Source of the DNA: Nitrobacter sp. 62-23
GTDB lineage: Bacteria > Pseudomonadota > Alphaproteobacteria > Rhizobiales > Xanthobacteraceae
DNA length: 56,386 bases
Assembly: GCF_001897285.1 (NCBI RefSeq)
Contig: NZ_MKSM01000003.1
Span: 13,500-69,885, forward strand
Direction of reading: 5' to 3'
A program made the position numbers and the translations under genes. The notes under the pieces are model-generated. The model saw only the letters and a program-made list of their open reading frames with translations, was not told the origin of the DNA and searched no databases. Position 1 is the first letter of the stretch. Each line of letters starts with the position of its first letter. Below, piece by piece: positions 9,398 to 17,538 of this stretch.

Positions 9398-10306
9398 CTA
9401 TCGCCCGAAGGGCGGGAAGAACGGATTGCTTGATGGTTGCTGCTGGGGCGGCGGAGATGGCGCCGGTTGCGGCGGCGGCTGGCGCGGCTGGCGCGTGGAT
9501 TGTCGGGGCGTTCGCTTGGCGGGCGGCGGCGGTTTCGGCGGATCCGGCTGCGCGTTGACAACCGTCGTTTCGGGATCCTTGCAGTCGGTCAGCCAGACGT
9601 CATAGACCGGGTGCTCGACGCCATGCAGGCCGGGGCTTGCCGCGAACATCCAGCCGGAGAAGATCCGCTTCACCTCGCCCTGAAGCGTGATCTCGTCGAC
9701 CTCCACGAAGGCGTCGATGTTTGCGGCTTCGGTCGCCGGGCGCGTGTAGCAGGCATCGGTCTTCACCCGCAACGCGCCGAATTGCACGGTCTCTCCGACC
9801 TCCTCGTCGAAGTGGATAATGCGGCCCGTGATCTTGTCGAGGCCGGAAAAGACCGCCTTCTTGTTGATGACCTTTTGGGCCGGCGGTTCGGTGACGACCT
9901 CGTCGCCCGGTTGCAGCGTGGCGGGCGCGGGCGGAGCCGAGCGCGGCGGGGGCTGGGCTGGCGTCGGATTGGACGAAGGCGGCGCGACCGCGACTCCAGC
10001 GGGCGCGTTTTGAGGAACCACGGTGGTGCCGGGCGGCGGCAGCGGCTGACTCTGCACCGGTCCCGGCGGCGCAACTCCTTGCCCCGGATTCAGCGGCGCC
10101 GGCAGCACGCGGCCCTGCCGCGGCAGGTCCGGCACGTCTTCCTCATCGTCATCGGGTGCCCCCTGCCCGCGCGGAATGGAGGCTGGCGGACGCGGCACGG
10201 GATCCGAAAAAATATTTCCGATCTGCGCTTGCACGGGCGACGCTGCCGCGCTCAGGACGGCGACAACGAAAGCCGCACAACCGGCTATGACAATGGTTCG
10301 GAACAT
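9398..10306 (-). CDS. DUF2155 domain-containing exported protein
   Basis: This 302-residue protein has a signal peptide (cleavage after SPVQAQ), a Pro-rich disordered region (about 35-135) and the DUF2155 domain (about 150-250: NKKAVFSGLDKITGRIIHFD, ACYTRPATEAANIDAFVEVD, KRIFSGWMFAASPGL, VYDVWLTDC). The domain has two cysteines (ACYTRP, LTDCKD) that could form a disulphide. A Pro/Gln-rich tail follows. In many alphaproteobacteria the family sits directly beside NDUFA12, and here NDUFA12 is 2.2 kb upstream with a FecR-type gene between. The function is unknown; a link to respiratory complex I is only contextual. Confidence 0.88.
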   Translation of the reverse strand: MFRTIVIAGCAAFVVAVLSAAASPVQAQIGNIFSDPVPRPPASIPRGQGAPDDDEEDVPDLPRQGRVLPAPLNPGQGVAPPGPVQSQPLPPPGTTVVPQNAPAGVAVAPPSSNPTPAQPPPRSAPPAPATLQPGDEVVTEPPAQKVINKKAVFSGLDKITGRIIHFDEEVGETVQFGALRVKTDACYTRPATEAANIDAFVEVDEITLQGEVKRIFSGWMFAASPGLHGVEHPVYDVWLTDCKDPETTVVNAQPDPPKPPPPAKRTPRQSTRQPRQPPPQPAPSPPPQQQPSSNPFFPPFGR

Positions 10307-10624
10307 CTTGCGCGGCTTCGTCTGGCTCGAATCAGGGCCGGAACATTGTACAGAAATTTAAAGGCTCCAAGCCGCTCGCAGGCGGTCCGGTTAACACGGC
10401 GATTGCGGCGGGGGAAGGGCGGCGGGCGCGCCGACAAGTCGATCAGCGAGCGCCCTCGCCATTTACGCGGATCATCCCGAATGGGAGTGGATTTGGAGCA
10501 ACAGACTGCATCATTCGACCGGCAGGGGTATTTCGGTAAACCAGCGGGGTTGGCGCATTCGAGGTGTTCAAGGCTATATTCGAGGCTATACTCGCCTTAC
10601 AGTGTTGCGTGTCGGGGAATTGCC
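10307..10624. other. Divergent intergenic region DUF2155 / FecR gene
   Basis: 318 bp holding both promoters. A 13-mer is nearly repeated at 10570-10597 (AGGCTATATTCG and AGGCTATACTCG) shortly before the FecR-type start, which could be a regulator site. No gene was recognised. Confidence 0.45.
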
Positions 10625-12382
10625 ATGAGCCGGACGGGGGCGCTTCAGTTTGCGATAACGACGGCTGTGCTGGCGCTTTGCGGCGCGACGGCGCAGGCCC
10701 AACAGGTCGGCACGGCGTCGGCGGTCAATCCGGCCGCAACCGCAAATCTGAAAACGATCACCATCGGCCAGTCGATCGCCCACAAGGAACGTATCCAGAC
10801 CAAGTCCAGCGGCTCGGTGCAATTGCTGTTTCTCGACAAGACATCGATGACCATCGGTCCGAACAGCGACCTTACGATCGATGAATACGTCTATGACCCC
10901 AGCGCCAACACCGGCAAACTGGCGGCGACGCTCAGCAAGGGAGCGCTGCGTTTCGTCGGTGGCCAGATCAGCCACAATGGTGACGCCGAGATCAAGACCG
11001 CGTCGGCGTTGATCGGCATTCGCGGCGGCGTGATGATAACCGACGGCAAGGGCGGCATCTATGCTGGCTACGGCCGGATGACCGTGCAATCCGGAGGCCA
11101 GACCGTGACGCTGGGCGCGGGCGAATTCACCCAAACCCAATCGGGCGGTCCGCCGACTCCGCCCGGCCTGCCGCCGCCGGGATTCGTTCAGCGGCAGATC
11201 GCGCTCTTTCAGAGTGCAACCGGTCAATCCGGCGGCGCGCGTCCGGGCGCGGCATCGGCGGCGAACATCGCGGCCGCAGAGCACAGGGCAACCGGATCGC
11301 CCGATGGGCTGGTGGCAGGATCGGGTGCTCCGCCTACGCCCACTCCGCCCACCATCATTGGACAGATCAACGCAATCGCAACAGCCTTCACGCAATCGAT
11401 CCAGACATCCAGCCAGGCGACCGCGCTGCAGGAGATCGCACAGGATCGACCGACGGGCGGCAACAACAATCCACCAACGGACAACAACGGCCAACCCCCG
11501 CCAATCGATAACAACCCGCGACCTTCAACAACGCTGACCGGGTACGTTGGGGGACTGGACGTCGTTAACCTGAACCCGAACCGTCCGATCACCGGCACGG
11601 CGGCGATCAACCTCGATGCGGCCAACAATCGCGTTCAGGGCAATCTGGACATATACGCCTATGACCCGGCGAATCCGTTCACGCAGCTCGCACATAGTAT
11701 TCACGCGCTGCTCCAGTTCGGATCGACAGGATCGACCGGCCCAGCCAACAGCGGCTATTCCGATTACAACAATTTTTATGCGAACATCCCCGACAACTCC
11801 ACCGTCAACAACAAAGCGGTCACCGGCGTGCTCGTATCCGCCAACGGCGTCGCAGCGAACCAGGTCGTCACCAGAGCGATTCCAAATCTGACGGCGTGTC
11901 AGTGCGATTATACGCGCTGGGGATTCTGGGCGGTCAGTGCAGCCAACGGCAATGCGACGCCGGACGAAGCGCTCATTGGCACCTGGGTCGCCGGCCGGCC
12001 GGTTGGCAGCGTCAGTGACGTGCCCACGACGGGCACCGCAACCTACACCGGTCACGTCGTCGCCAACGTGAACAGCGCGGGCTTCGTCGCCGGCGGCTTC
12101 TCCAACGCAGTCGATTTCGGTCGACGCACGGGAGCCGTCAGTGTGACCAATCTCGACAGCACCAATTATTCCGGCATCGTGAACTTCAACACCGACCCGC
12201 GCAATTTCGGCGGCACGATCGACAGCACCAATATCAATAGTGACGGCCGCACCATGGCGCTGCAAGGCAGCTTTTTCCAGGGCCCGAACAGTCCGGTCGG
12301 CGAGATGGGCGGAAGCGTCGCAATTTCCAGCACCAAGGACAATTATCTCGGCAGCGGCATTTTCGCGGCGAGCAGGCGCTGA
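10625..12382 (+). CDS. FecR domain-containing exported protein with transferrin-binding-like beta-barrel C-terminus
   Basis: This is a 585-residue exported protein. A signal peptide (cleavage near TAQAQQ) precedes a FecR-type domain (about 45-170: IAHKERIQTKSSGSVQLLFL, MTIGPNSDLTIDEYVYDP, SALIGIRGGVMI). A Pro/Gln/Asn-rich linker (about 185-295) follows. The C-terminal 280 residues are Gly/Asn/Thr-rich beta repeats ending GSFFQGPNSPVGEMGG and GSGIFAASRR. That ending resembles the C-terminal barrel of TbpB/Slam-dependent surface lipoproteins, although no lipobox is seen here. ATG 10625 was chosen for the signal peptide; the open frame continues upstream without support. No sigma factor or TonB receptor is adjacent, unlike classic fecIR operons. 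Confidence 0.82.
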   Translation: MSRTGALQFAITTAVLALCGATAQAQQVGTASAVNPAATANLKTITIGQSIAHKERIQTKSSGSVQLLFLDKTSMTIGPNSDLTIDEYVYDPSANTGKLAATLSKGALRFVGGQISHNGDAEIKTASALIGIRGGVMITDGKGGIYAGYGRMTVQSGGQTVTLGAGEFTQTQSGGPPTPPGLPPPGFVQRQIALFQSATGQSGGARPGAASAANIAAAEHRATGSPDGLVAGSGAPPTPTPPTIIGQINAIATAFTQSIQTSSQATALQEIAQDRPTGGNNNPPTDNNGQPPPIDNNPRPSTTLTGYVGGLDVVNLNPNRPITGTAAINLDAANNRVQGNLDIYAYDPANPFTQLAHSIHALLQFGSTGSTGPANSGYSDYNNFYANIPDNSTVNNKAVTGVLVSANGVAANQVVTRAIPNLTACQCDYTRWGFWAVSAANGNATPDEALIGTWVAGRPVGSVSDVPTTGTATYTGHVVANVNSAGFVAGGFSNAVDFGRRTGAVSVTNLDSTNYSGIVNFNTDPRNFGGTIDSTNINSDGRTMALQGSFFQGPNSPVGEMGGSVAISSTKDNYLGSGIFAASRR

Positions 12383-12546
12383 GGTTTCCAGAGCTTTTTT
12401 GCTTCTGATATCTGCCCCGTGCGCGCGACGTTCAGCAAAAGCCGTTATAGCCGCGACAGCCGCATGCGTAGCGCGCGGCGTTCATCACCCACGACGCGCG
12501 GGCTGCGATTGTTACAGGCAGGCGTTGACGTCGCCGAGCAGCGCCT

Positions 12547-12957
12547 CTACTGCCCCGGCGTCCAAGGCTGGTAATCACCCGTCGCCTTGGGGCGGCGGCC
12601 GCTCACAAGCGTCGAGCCGGACGGGCGATAGGCTGCGGGCGTCCCGGTCATGTTCGGCACATGCGGCTTCTGCCATTCGCGCGGCCGATAGTCCTCTTTG
12701 GTCGGCGGAACATCCACGATGTGATGAATCCAGCCGTGCCACTCGGGCGGAATGCGGCTGGCTTCCGTATAGCCATTGTAGACTACCCAGCGCCGCTCGA
12801 AGCCGAGCGTCGGATCAATCTTCCCGCCGCGTGTCCGGTAATAGCAGTTGCCCTGGCTGTCTTCGCCGACCAGTTCGCCGAAGCGCCACGTCCAGAGTTG
12901 CGTGCCGAAGGTCTGGCTGTTCCACCAGGTAAAGAGTTTGAGAAAAAACTGCTTCAT
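12547..12957 (-). CDS. NADH:ubiquinone oxidoreductase subunit NDUFA12 family protein
   Basis: This 136-residue homologue of the mitochondrial complex I accessory subunit NDUFA12 (B17.2) is typical of alphaproteobacteria. Visible family features are TWWNSQTFGTQLWTWRFGE, the DSQGNCYYRTR strand, RRWVVYNGYTEASRIPPEWH and the WIHHIVDVPP segment. ATG 12957 (MKQFFLKLFTWW) is the family-like start. No nuo genes are in the window. DUF2155, its usual neighbour, lies downstream beyond the oppositely oriented FecR-type gene. Confidence 0.94.
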   Translation of the reverse strand: MKQFFLKLFTWWNSQTFGTQLWTWRFGELVGEDSQGNCYYRTRGGKIDPTLGFERRWVVYNGYTEASRIPPEWHGWIHHIVDVPPTKEDYRPREWQKPHVPNMTGTPAAYRPSGSTLVSGRRPKATGDYQPWTPGQ

Positions 12958-13252
12958 GGCAGGGTCCGTCGCGAAAAAGGGCATCAACACCCTGATTTGA
13001 TGGCATCCCGCCGCCCTCTTGTCCAGCGCAACCACGGCGGAATGGCGCGGCCCGGCCTGCCGCCAACAGGGCCGATCGGCGCGAATTGGCGGGTTGCGCC
13101 CTCGGCTAACCTGCCCTACAGAGCCTTTCCCGCTCCGTCCGGCAACATCCGCAGCTCACACCCTGCGATCCGTGATCTAGCTGCGGACTGTTGACGGACA
13201 CGGTCGAACCCTGAATGTTGCCGTTCAGGCATGAAAATATAAAGGCTGCGAA

Positions 13253-13534
13253 ATGTCCGAAGTCGTCAACAACATGGAAAAACATCGCTACGAACTCGAA
13301 GTGGACGGGCATATCGCCGCGGTCTACTACCGGTTCCTGGACGGCATCATCGTGTTCACCCACACTCAGGTTCCGCCCGAACTGAGAGACAAGGGCGTAG
13401 CTTCGGAACTCGTGCAGGGCGCACTGGATCAGGTGCGCGCCGATCGCTTCCGGGCCAGCGCTCAGTGCCCCTTCGTGAAGGACTGGATCGAGAAGCATCC
13501 GGATTACGCCGACCTGCTGAGAGCGAATTTGTGA
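13253..13534 (+). CDS. GNAT-type N-acetyltransferase, small (NATD1/YjdJ-like), copy 1
   Basis: A 93-residue mini-GNAT protein. VYYRFLDGIIVFTHTQVPPE and LRDKGVASELVQGALDQVR carry the acetyl-CoA binding pattern (R-x-x-G-V/I-A), and a CPFVKDWIEKHPDY ending is typical of the NATD1 group. It lacks the N-terminal half of a full GNAT fold. The acceptor is unknown. It is followed 115 bp later by a paralogue in the same orientation. Confidence 0.85.
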   Translation: MSEVVNNMEKHRYELEVDGHIAAVYYRFLDGIIVFTHTQVPPELRDKGVASELVQGALDQVRADRFRASAQCPFVKDWIEKHPDYADLLRANL

Positions 13535-13649
13535 GGATGCGCGCGGCATCGTCTCAACGAGACTCGCGCGATTGAAGGGGCTGCCACAAGCTGTCACCGC
13601 CATGCGCGATCGGAACACCCATTGCGGGTACTGATCCGCCCGGAGGGAT

Positions 13650-13940
13650 TTGAGCGCAACACGCAACATGGCTGCGGTCTACGACAACAAAGTCCTGAGC
13701 CGCTTTGAACTGGAAGTCGAGGGTGGCGTTGCTTTCGCGAACTACCGCCTCGCGCCGGGTATCGTCGTCATCACCCATACCGAAACGCCGCACGAGTTGC
13801 GCGGACGCGGCATCGCCTCGGCGCTGGTGAAGGGCGCGCTGGCGCTGATCCGGACCGAGGGCCTGAAGGTGGTCGCCGGCTGCGGATTCGTGGCCGACTA
13901 TCTCGACAAGCATCCGGAAGAAGCCGACCGCATGGCTTGA
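13650..13940 (+). CDS. GNAT-type N-acetyltransferase, small (NATD1/YjdJ-like), copy 2
   Basis: A 96-residue paralogue of the preceding gene, aligned over nearly its whole length: ANYRLAPGIVVITHTETPHE, LRGRGIASALVKGALALIR, CGFVADYLDKHPE. The start is uncertain. TTG at 13650 has GGAGG four bases away, while the ATG at 13668 lacks a well-placed Shine-Dalgarno sequence. The two copies look like an old tandem duplication, since identity is moderate and both keep the R-G-x-x-A motif. The acceptor is unknown. Confidence 0.83.
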   Translation: MSATRNMAAVYDNKVLSRFELEVEGGVAFANYRLAPGIVVITHTETPHELRGRGIASALVKGALALIRTEGLKVVAGCGFVADYLDKHPEEADRMA

Positions 13941-13964
13941 CGCCTGCGGGTCGATTCAATCAGA

Positions 13965-14050
13965 AGTGAAGTTCCAGACTATTATTTGACGCGTTTTCTT
14001 CACGCGAACCGGTATCCATCCTCGGGTCAGGCCCGAGGACATGCTTCGCT
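13965..14050. repeat. Dispersed intergenic repeat fragment (RIME-like), inverted
   Basis: TTTGACGCGTTTTCTTCACG and CGAACCGGTATCC are the reverse complement of the repeat core found at 39.4 and 52.4 kb. A GGGTCAGGCCCGAGG hairpin-like end follows. It lies between the convergent GNAT and DUF3597 genes. Confidence 0.6.
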
Positions 14051-14092
14051 CGGCGACACTAAAAAACCGCGTCGGTGAATGCCGCTACAGGA

Positions 14093-14470
14093 TCAGTGCT
14101 TTCCGAGGTCCGGCGGCAGCTTGCCGCCGTTGGCCGCGAGTTGAGCCATCATCTGCTTGTGCAGCCAGATGTTCATCGCCGCTGAATCGTTGGTGTCGCC
14201 AGGATATTTCAGATCCTTCGCCAGTTCCTTGCGGGCACTCAGGCTGGAATCGACATTGAGCGCCTTCATGAGGTCCACGATCGACGTCCGCCACTCCAGC
14301 TTTTCCTTTTTGGCCGCGACAGCCTTGTCGAGGATGGCCGCGACATCCACGCTGCCGCCCGCGGGGGCGGCAGCTGAGGGTGCAACGCCACCGCCTGCTT
14401 CAGGCGCCGGCGTTGCCGCTTCCGCGTGCGTGCCAAAGATGGCGCCCATGATCTTTCCGAATATGCTCAT
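14093..14470 (-). CDS. DUF3597 domain-containing protein
   Basis: This 125-residue protein begins MSIFGKIMGAIFG. An Ala/Pro/Gly-rich linker (about 18-45) follows, then the DUF3597 domain (about 48-125), with VDVAAILDKAVAAKKEKLEW, RTSIVDLMKALNVDSS, ARKELAKDLKYPGD and AAMNIWLHKQMMAQLAANGG. The C-terminal half resembles the family's LysM-associated or stand-alone fold. The function is unknown. The start was chosen by family likeness and a GGAGC sequence shortly upstream. A perfect 31-bp tandem repeat lies 12 bp upstream of the start. Confidence 0.88.
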   Translation of the reverse strand: MSIFGKIMGAIFGTHAEAATPAPEAGGGVAPSAAAPAGGSVDVAAILDKAVAAKKEKLEWRTSIVDLMKALNVDSSLSARKELAKDLKYPGDTNDSAAMNIWLHKQMMAQLAANGGKLPPDLGKH

Positions 14471-14939
14471 TGTGCCGCTCCCAATAGCTTCATGCCTTGT
14501 GCAGATCTCGTACAATAGCTTCATGCCTTGTGCAGATCTCGTACGCAGATCGATCCGATACGGAACTCGCGTCCAGTCTCGAAAAGAGTAACCGCCTGAC
14601 TGGGGCTTGCCAATGCGGCAATGCCCGGCCTCCGGCGCAGTGTTCCTCCGCGCCACACGCAGACGACATGACTACAAGCTGCAACGTCGCATTTTGTCCC
14701 CGAGCATCCGTTTCCAGGCGGCCCAAAGCAGCGGCCGGCCGTGATGCGGCGCTGGCCCGCGACATTAAATTCACTGAACCATGAGCAACGAAAATCAATG
14801 ATCGGAATTAGAGTTGCAGAAGAGGTCGCGGCAAGACCCGGTTCCTTGCTCCCGCGTCCGGGCTTGATCGTGATCGTTTCCGAAGGGCGAACTCGCGCCT
14901 TCCGGCTCGAGGATCGGCCCGCAATGGGAGACAACGAAT
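14471..14939. other. Divergent intergenic region DUF3597 / DUF2189
   Basis: 469 bp. Apart from the 31-bp tandem repeat at its left end I see no gene, RNA or terminator that can be supported. Both flanking promoters must lie here. Confidence 0.45.
14482..14543. repeat. Perfect 31-bp tandem duplication
   Basis: Two identical head-to-tail 31-bp units, 14482-14512 and 14513-14543, each beginning CAATAGCTTCATGCC and ending GCAGATCTCGTA. They occupy the 5-prime leader or promoter region of the DUF3597 gene. Confidence 0.97.
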
Positions 14940-15875
14940 ATGGCCACCTCTTACCCTGTAGACGGCATGTCACCTGTGCGATCGGGAACCACAGGTGCCG
15001 ACAGACCCATAATCCGTCACATCAATTTTTCCGATCTTATCGACGCGTTGCGGCTGGGCTGGGAAGACTTCAAGGCGGTCCCGAGCCACGCCATCGTTCT
15101 TTGCGTGATCTATCCCGTGCTCGGAATCGTGCTGGCCCGAATGGTGCTCGGCTACTCGGTCCTGCCGCTGCTGTTTCCCCTCGCCGCCGGCTTCGCCCTG
15201 ATCGGGCCGTTTGCGGCGCTCGGGCTTTATGAACTGAGCTACCGGCGCGAACTCGGCATGGAGGCGTCCGCCTGGCACGCGTTCCGCGTGCTGCGCGCGC
15301 CTTCGCTCGGCTCGATGCTCGGACTGGGCGGGCTGCTGCTTGTCATTTTCTTCGTCTGGGTGGCAACGGCACACGCAATTTACGTGTCCACCTTCGGCAA
15401 CGCCCCGGCTTCGGTCATTCCCGATTTTCTCACGCAGGTCTTCACCACCTCTGAAGGCTGGCGCCTGATCGTGGTCGGCTGCGGCGTCGGATTCCTGTTC
15501 GCGGCGGTCGCCCTGTGCATCAGCATCGTGTCGTTTCCGCTGATGCTTCATCAACACGCCGACATGGCCGACGCCATGCTGACGTCGATGCGCGTGGTCG
15601 CGAAGAATCCGCTTGCAGCCGCCGAATGGGGCTTGATCGTCGCGGTCCTGCTGGTGATCGGGTCGATCCCCTTCTTCCTCGGCCTTACCATCGTAATGCC
15701 GTTGCTCGGTCATGCGACTTGGCACCTCTATCGCAAGGCGATCGAGAGCCCTTTGACATCGTCAGCACACGAAGTTCCGGAAACGGAAAGGGAAAAGCGC
15801 TACGCGGCGGACTTCCCGTCTGTCCTGTTCCCGCCTTACGGGCGCAAGCACCGATATTACGATAGTGCCGATTGA
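14940..15875 (+). CDS. DUF2189 domain-containing integral membrane protein
   Basis: A 311-residue inner-membrane protein. The cytoplasmic N-terminus contains the family hallmark INFSDLIDALRLGWEDFKAV. About six transmembrane segments follow (e.g. IVLCVIYPVLGIVLARMVLG, LGLGGLLLVIFFVWVATAHA, LIVVGCGVGFLFAAVALCIS, LIVAVLLVIGSIPFFLGLTI), with LYELSYRREL between and a conserved MPLLGHATWHLYRKAI near the end. The function of the family is unknown. It is monocistronic: a divergent gene lies upstream and a terminator follows. Confidence 0.9.
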   Translation: MATSYPVDGMSPVRSGTTGADRPIIRHINFSDLIDALRLGWEDFKAVPSHAIVLCVIYPVLGIVLARMVLGYSVLPLLFPLAAGFALIGPFAALGLYELSYRRELGMEASAWHAFRVLRAPSLGSMLGLGGLLLVIFFVWVATAHAIYVSTFGNAPASVIPDFLTQVFTTSEGWRLIVVGCGVGFLFAAVALCISIVSFPLMLHQHADMADAMLTSMRVVAKNPLAAAEWGLIVAVLLVIGSIPFFLGLTIVMPLLGHATWHLYRKAIESPLTSSAHEVPETEREKRYAADFPSVLFPPYGRKHRYYDSAD

Positions 15876-15891
15876 AGAAAAACCCTCGCTC

Positions 15892-15926
15892 AAGGCTGCC
15901 TCGATGCGATCGAGGCAGCCTTTGCA
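15892..15926 (+). terminator. Rho-independent terminator after DUF2189 gene
   Basis: AAGGCTGCCTCGAT, loop GCG, ATCGAGGCAGCCTT, then TTG: a perfect 14-bp stem starting 17 bp after the stop codon. Confidence 0.85.
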
Positions 15927-16077
15927 CGCAACGGAGTGCTCACCGGAGCTTATACTACCGCTAATTGTAAGACCAGCATTGCACACAGCTTGAAAAGCGT
16001 GGGATGCCGCCATCGCCGCGGCCGTCGCAGGCAAACGCAGATTTCCCTTGCTCGAAAAAGGCGCTACCTCTTCGCCC

Positions 16078-17511
16078 ATGACACAAATCGACCCGACCCG
16101 CGCCGCCGTCCACGTTGTCGGCGCTGGCCTCGCCGGCTCCGAGGCCGCTTGGCAAATTGCAAGATATGGCGTTCGGGTCGTGCTGCACGAAATGCGGCCG
16201 CAGCGCATGACCGCCGCGCACCGGACCGGCGGCCTGGCGGAACTGGTCTGCTCCAATTCGTTCCGCTCCGATGATGCAGCGAACAACGCGGTCGGACTGC
16301 TTCATGCCGAGATGCGCCGGCTGGGATCGCTGATCATGCGCTGCGCCGATGCCAATCAGGTGCCGGCCGGTGGCGCGCTCGCGGTGGACCGTGACGGCTT
16401 TTCGTCCGCCGTGACCAAAGCCCTCGACGATCACCCGCTGATCGAAATCGACCGCGGCGAAGTCGGCGGCCTTCCGCCTGCGGACTGGCGCAACGTCATC
16501 ATCGCCACCGGTCCCCTCACCTCGGCTCCCCTCGCCGACGCAATCCGCGCGCTGACGGACGAATCCGCGCTCGCGTTTTTCGACGCAATCGCGCCGATCG
16601 TTCATCGCGACTCCATCGATATGTCGAAGGCCTGGTTCCAGTCGCGCTATGACAAGGCTGGTCCGGGCGGCAGCGGCGCCGATTACATCAATTGCCCGAT
16701 GACTGAGGCGCAGTACCACGCCTTCGTGGACGCGCTGATCGAGGGCGAGAAGGTCGACTTCAAGGAGTGGGAGTCTGACACGCCCTATTTCGACGGCTGC
16801 CTGCCGATCGAGGTGATGGCGGCGCGCGGCCGCGAGACCCTGCGGCACGGGCCGATGAAGCCGGTCGGACTGACCAATCCGCACGATCCCACGGTGAAGC
16901 CCTATGCCATTGTGCAGTTGCGGCAGGACAACAAGCTCGGCACGCTTTACAACATCGTCGGCTTCCAGACCAAGCTGAAGCACGGCGCGCAGACGCGCAT
17001 CTTCCGCACCATTCCAGGTCTTGAAAGCGCGGAGTTCGCCCGCCTCGGCGGCTTGCACCGCAACACCTTCCTGAACTCGCCAAAACTGCTCGACCCTCAG
17101 TTGCGCCTGCGCGCCGAGCCGCGGCTACGCTTCGCCGGGCAAATGACGGGGTGCGAAGGCTACGTCGAATCCGCGGCCATCGGCCTGATCGCCGGCCTCC
17201 ATGCGGCGTCCGACTCGCACGAGCGGGCTCTCACCGCCCCGCCGCCCACAACGGCGCTCGGCGCGCTGCTCGGCCATATCACCGGGGGCCACATCGAAAC
17301 CATCGACGCCGGACCGCGCTCGTTCCAGCCGATGAACATCAACTTCGGATTGTTTCCGCCACTCGCCAGTCCGCCGACCAAGAAGCTGGACGGCGCGCGG
17401 CTGCGCGGCAATGAAAAGACGATAGCGAAAAAACAGGCGATCTGTGCCCGCGCGCTGTCGGACCTCGACCGCTGGATTACAGATGCGCTTCATCCGGCAG
17501 CGGCGGCATAG
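16078..17511 (+). CDS. trmFO: Methylenetetrahydrofolate-tRNA-(uracil-54-C5)-methyltransferase TrmFO
   Basis: TrmFO is a FAD- and folate-dependent enzyme that makes ribothymidine-54 in tRNA. The 477-residue length fits. The FAD-binding [16 protein letters not shown] is at the N-terminus. [18 protein letters not shown] and, near the C-terminus, [20 protein letters not shown] are family signatures that separate TrmFO from MnmG. ATG 16078 places the dinucleotide motif at the usual distance; the frame is open to 16048. It is followed 27 bp later by the kinase-like fusion on the same strand. Confidence 0.97.
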   Translation: MTQIDPTRAAVHVVGAGLAGSEAAWQIARYGVRVVLHEMRPQRMTAAHRTGGLAELVCSNSFRSDDAANNAVGLLHAEMRRLGSLIMRCADANQVPAGGALAVDRDGFSSAVTKALDDHPLIEIDRGEVGGLPPADWRNVIIATGPLTSAPLADAIRALTDESALAFFDAIAPIVHRDSIDMSKAWFQSRYDKAGPGGSGADYINCPMTEAQYHAFVDALIEGEKVDFKEWESDTPYFDGCLPIEVMAARGRETLRHGPMKPVGLTNPHDPTVKPYAIVQLRQDNKLGTLYNIVGFQTKLKHGAQTRIFRTIPGLESAEFARLGGLHRNTFLNSPKLLDPQLRLRAEPRLRFAGQMTGCEGYVESAAIGLIAGLHAASDSHERALTAPPPTTALGALLGHITGGHIETIDAGPRSFQPMNINFGLFPPLASPPTKKLDGARLRGNEKTIAKKQAICARALSDLDRWITDALHPAAAA

Positions 17512-17538
17512 TGCAACGCCGCTTTTTTAGGATCATTC

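Noticed and set aside
9437-10624. 5-prime extension of the FecR-type gene
   Set aside because: The frame is open for about 400 extra codons but covers the complement of the DUF2155 gene and has no signal peptide. The start at ATG 10625 gives a proper leader.
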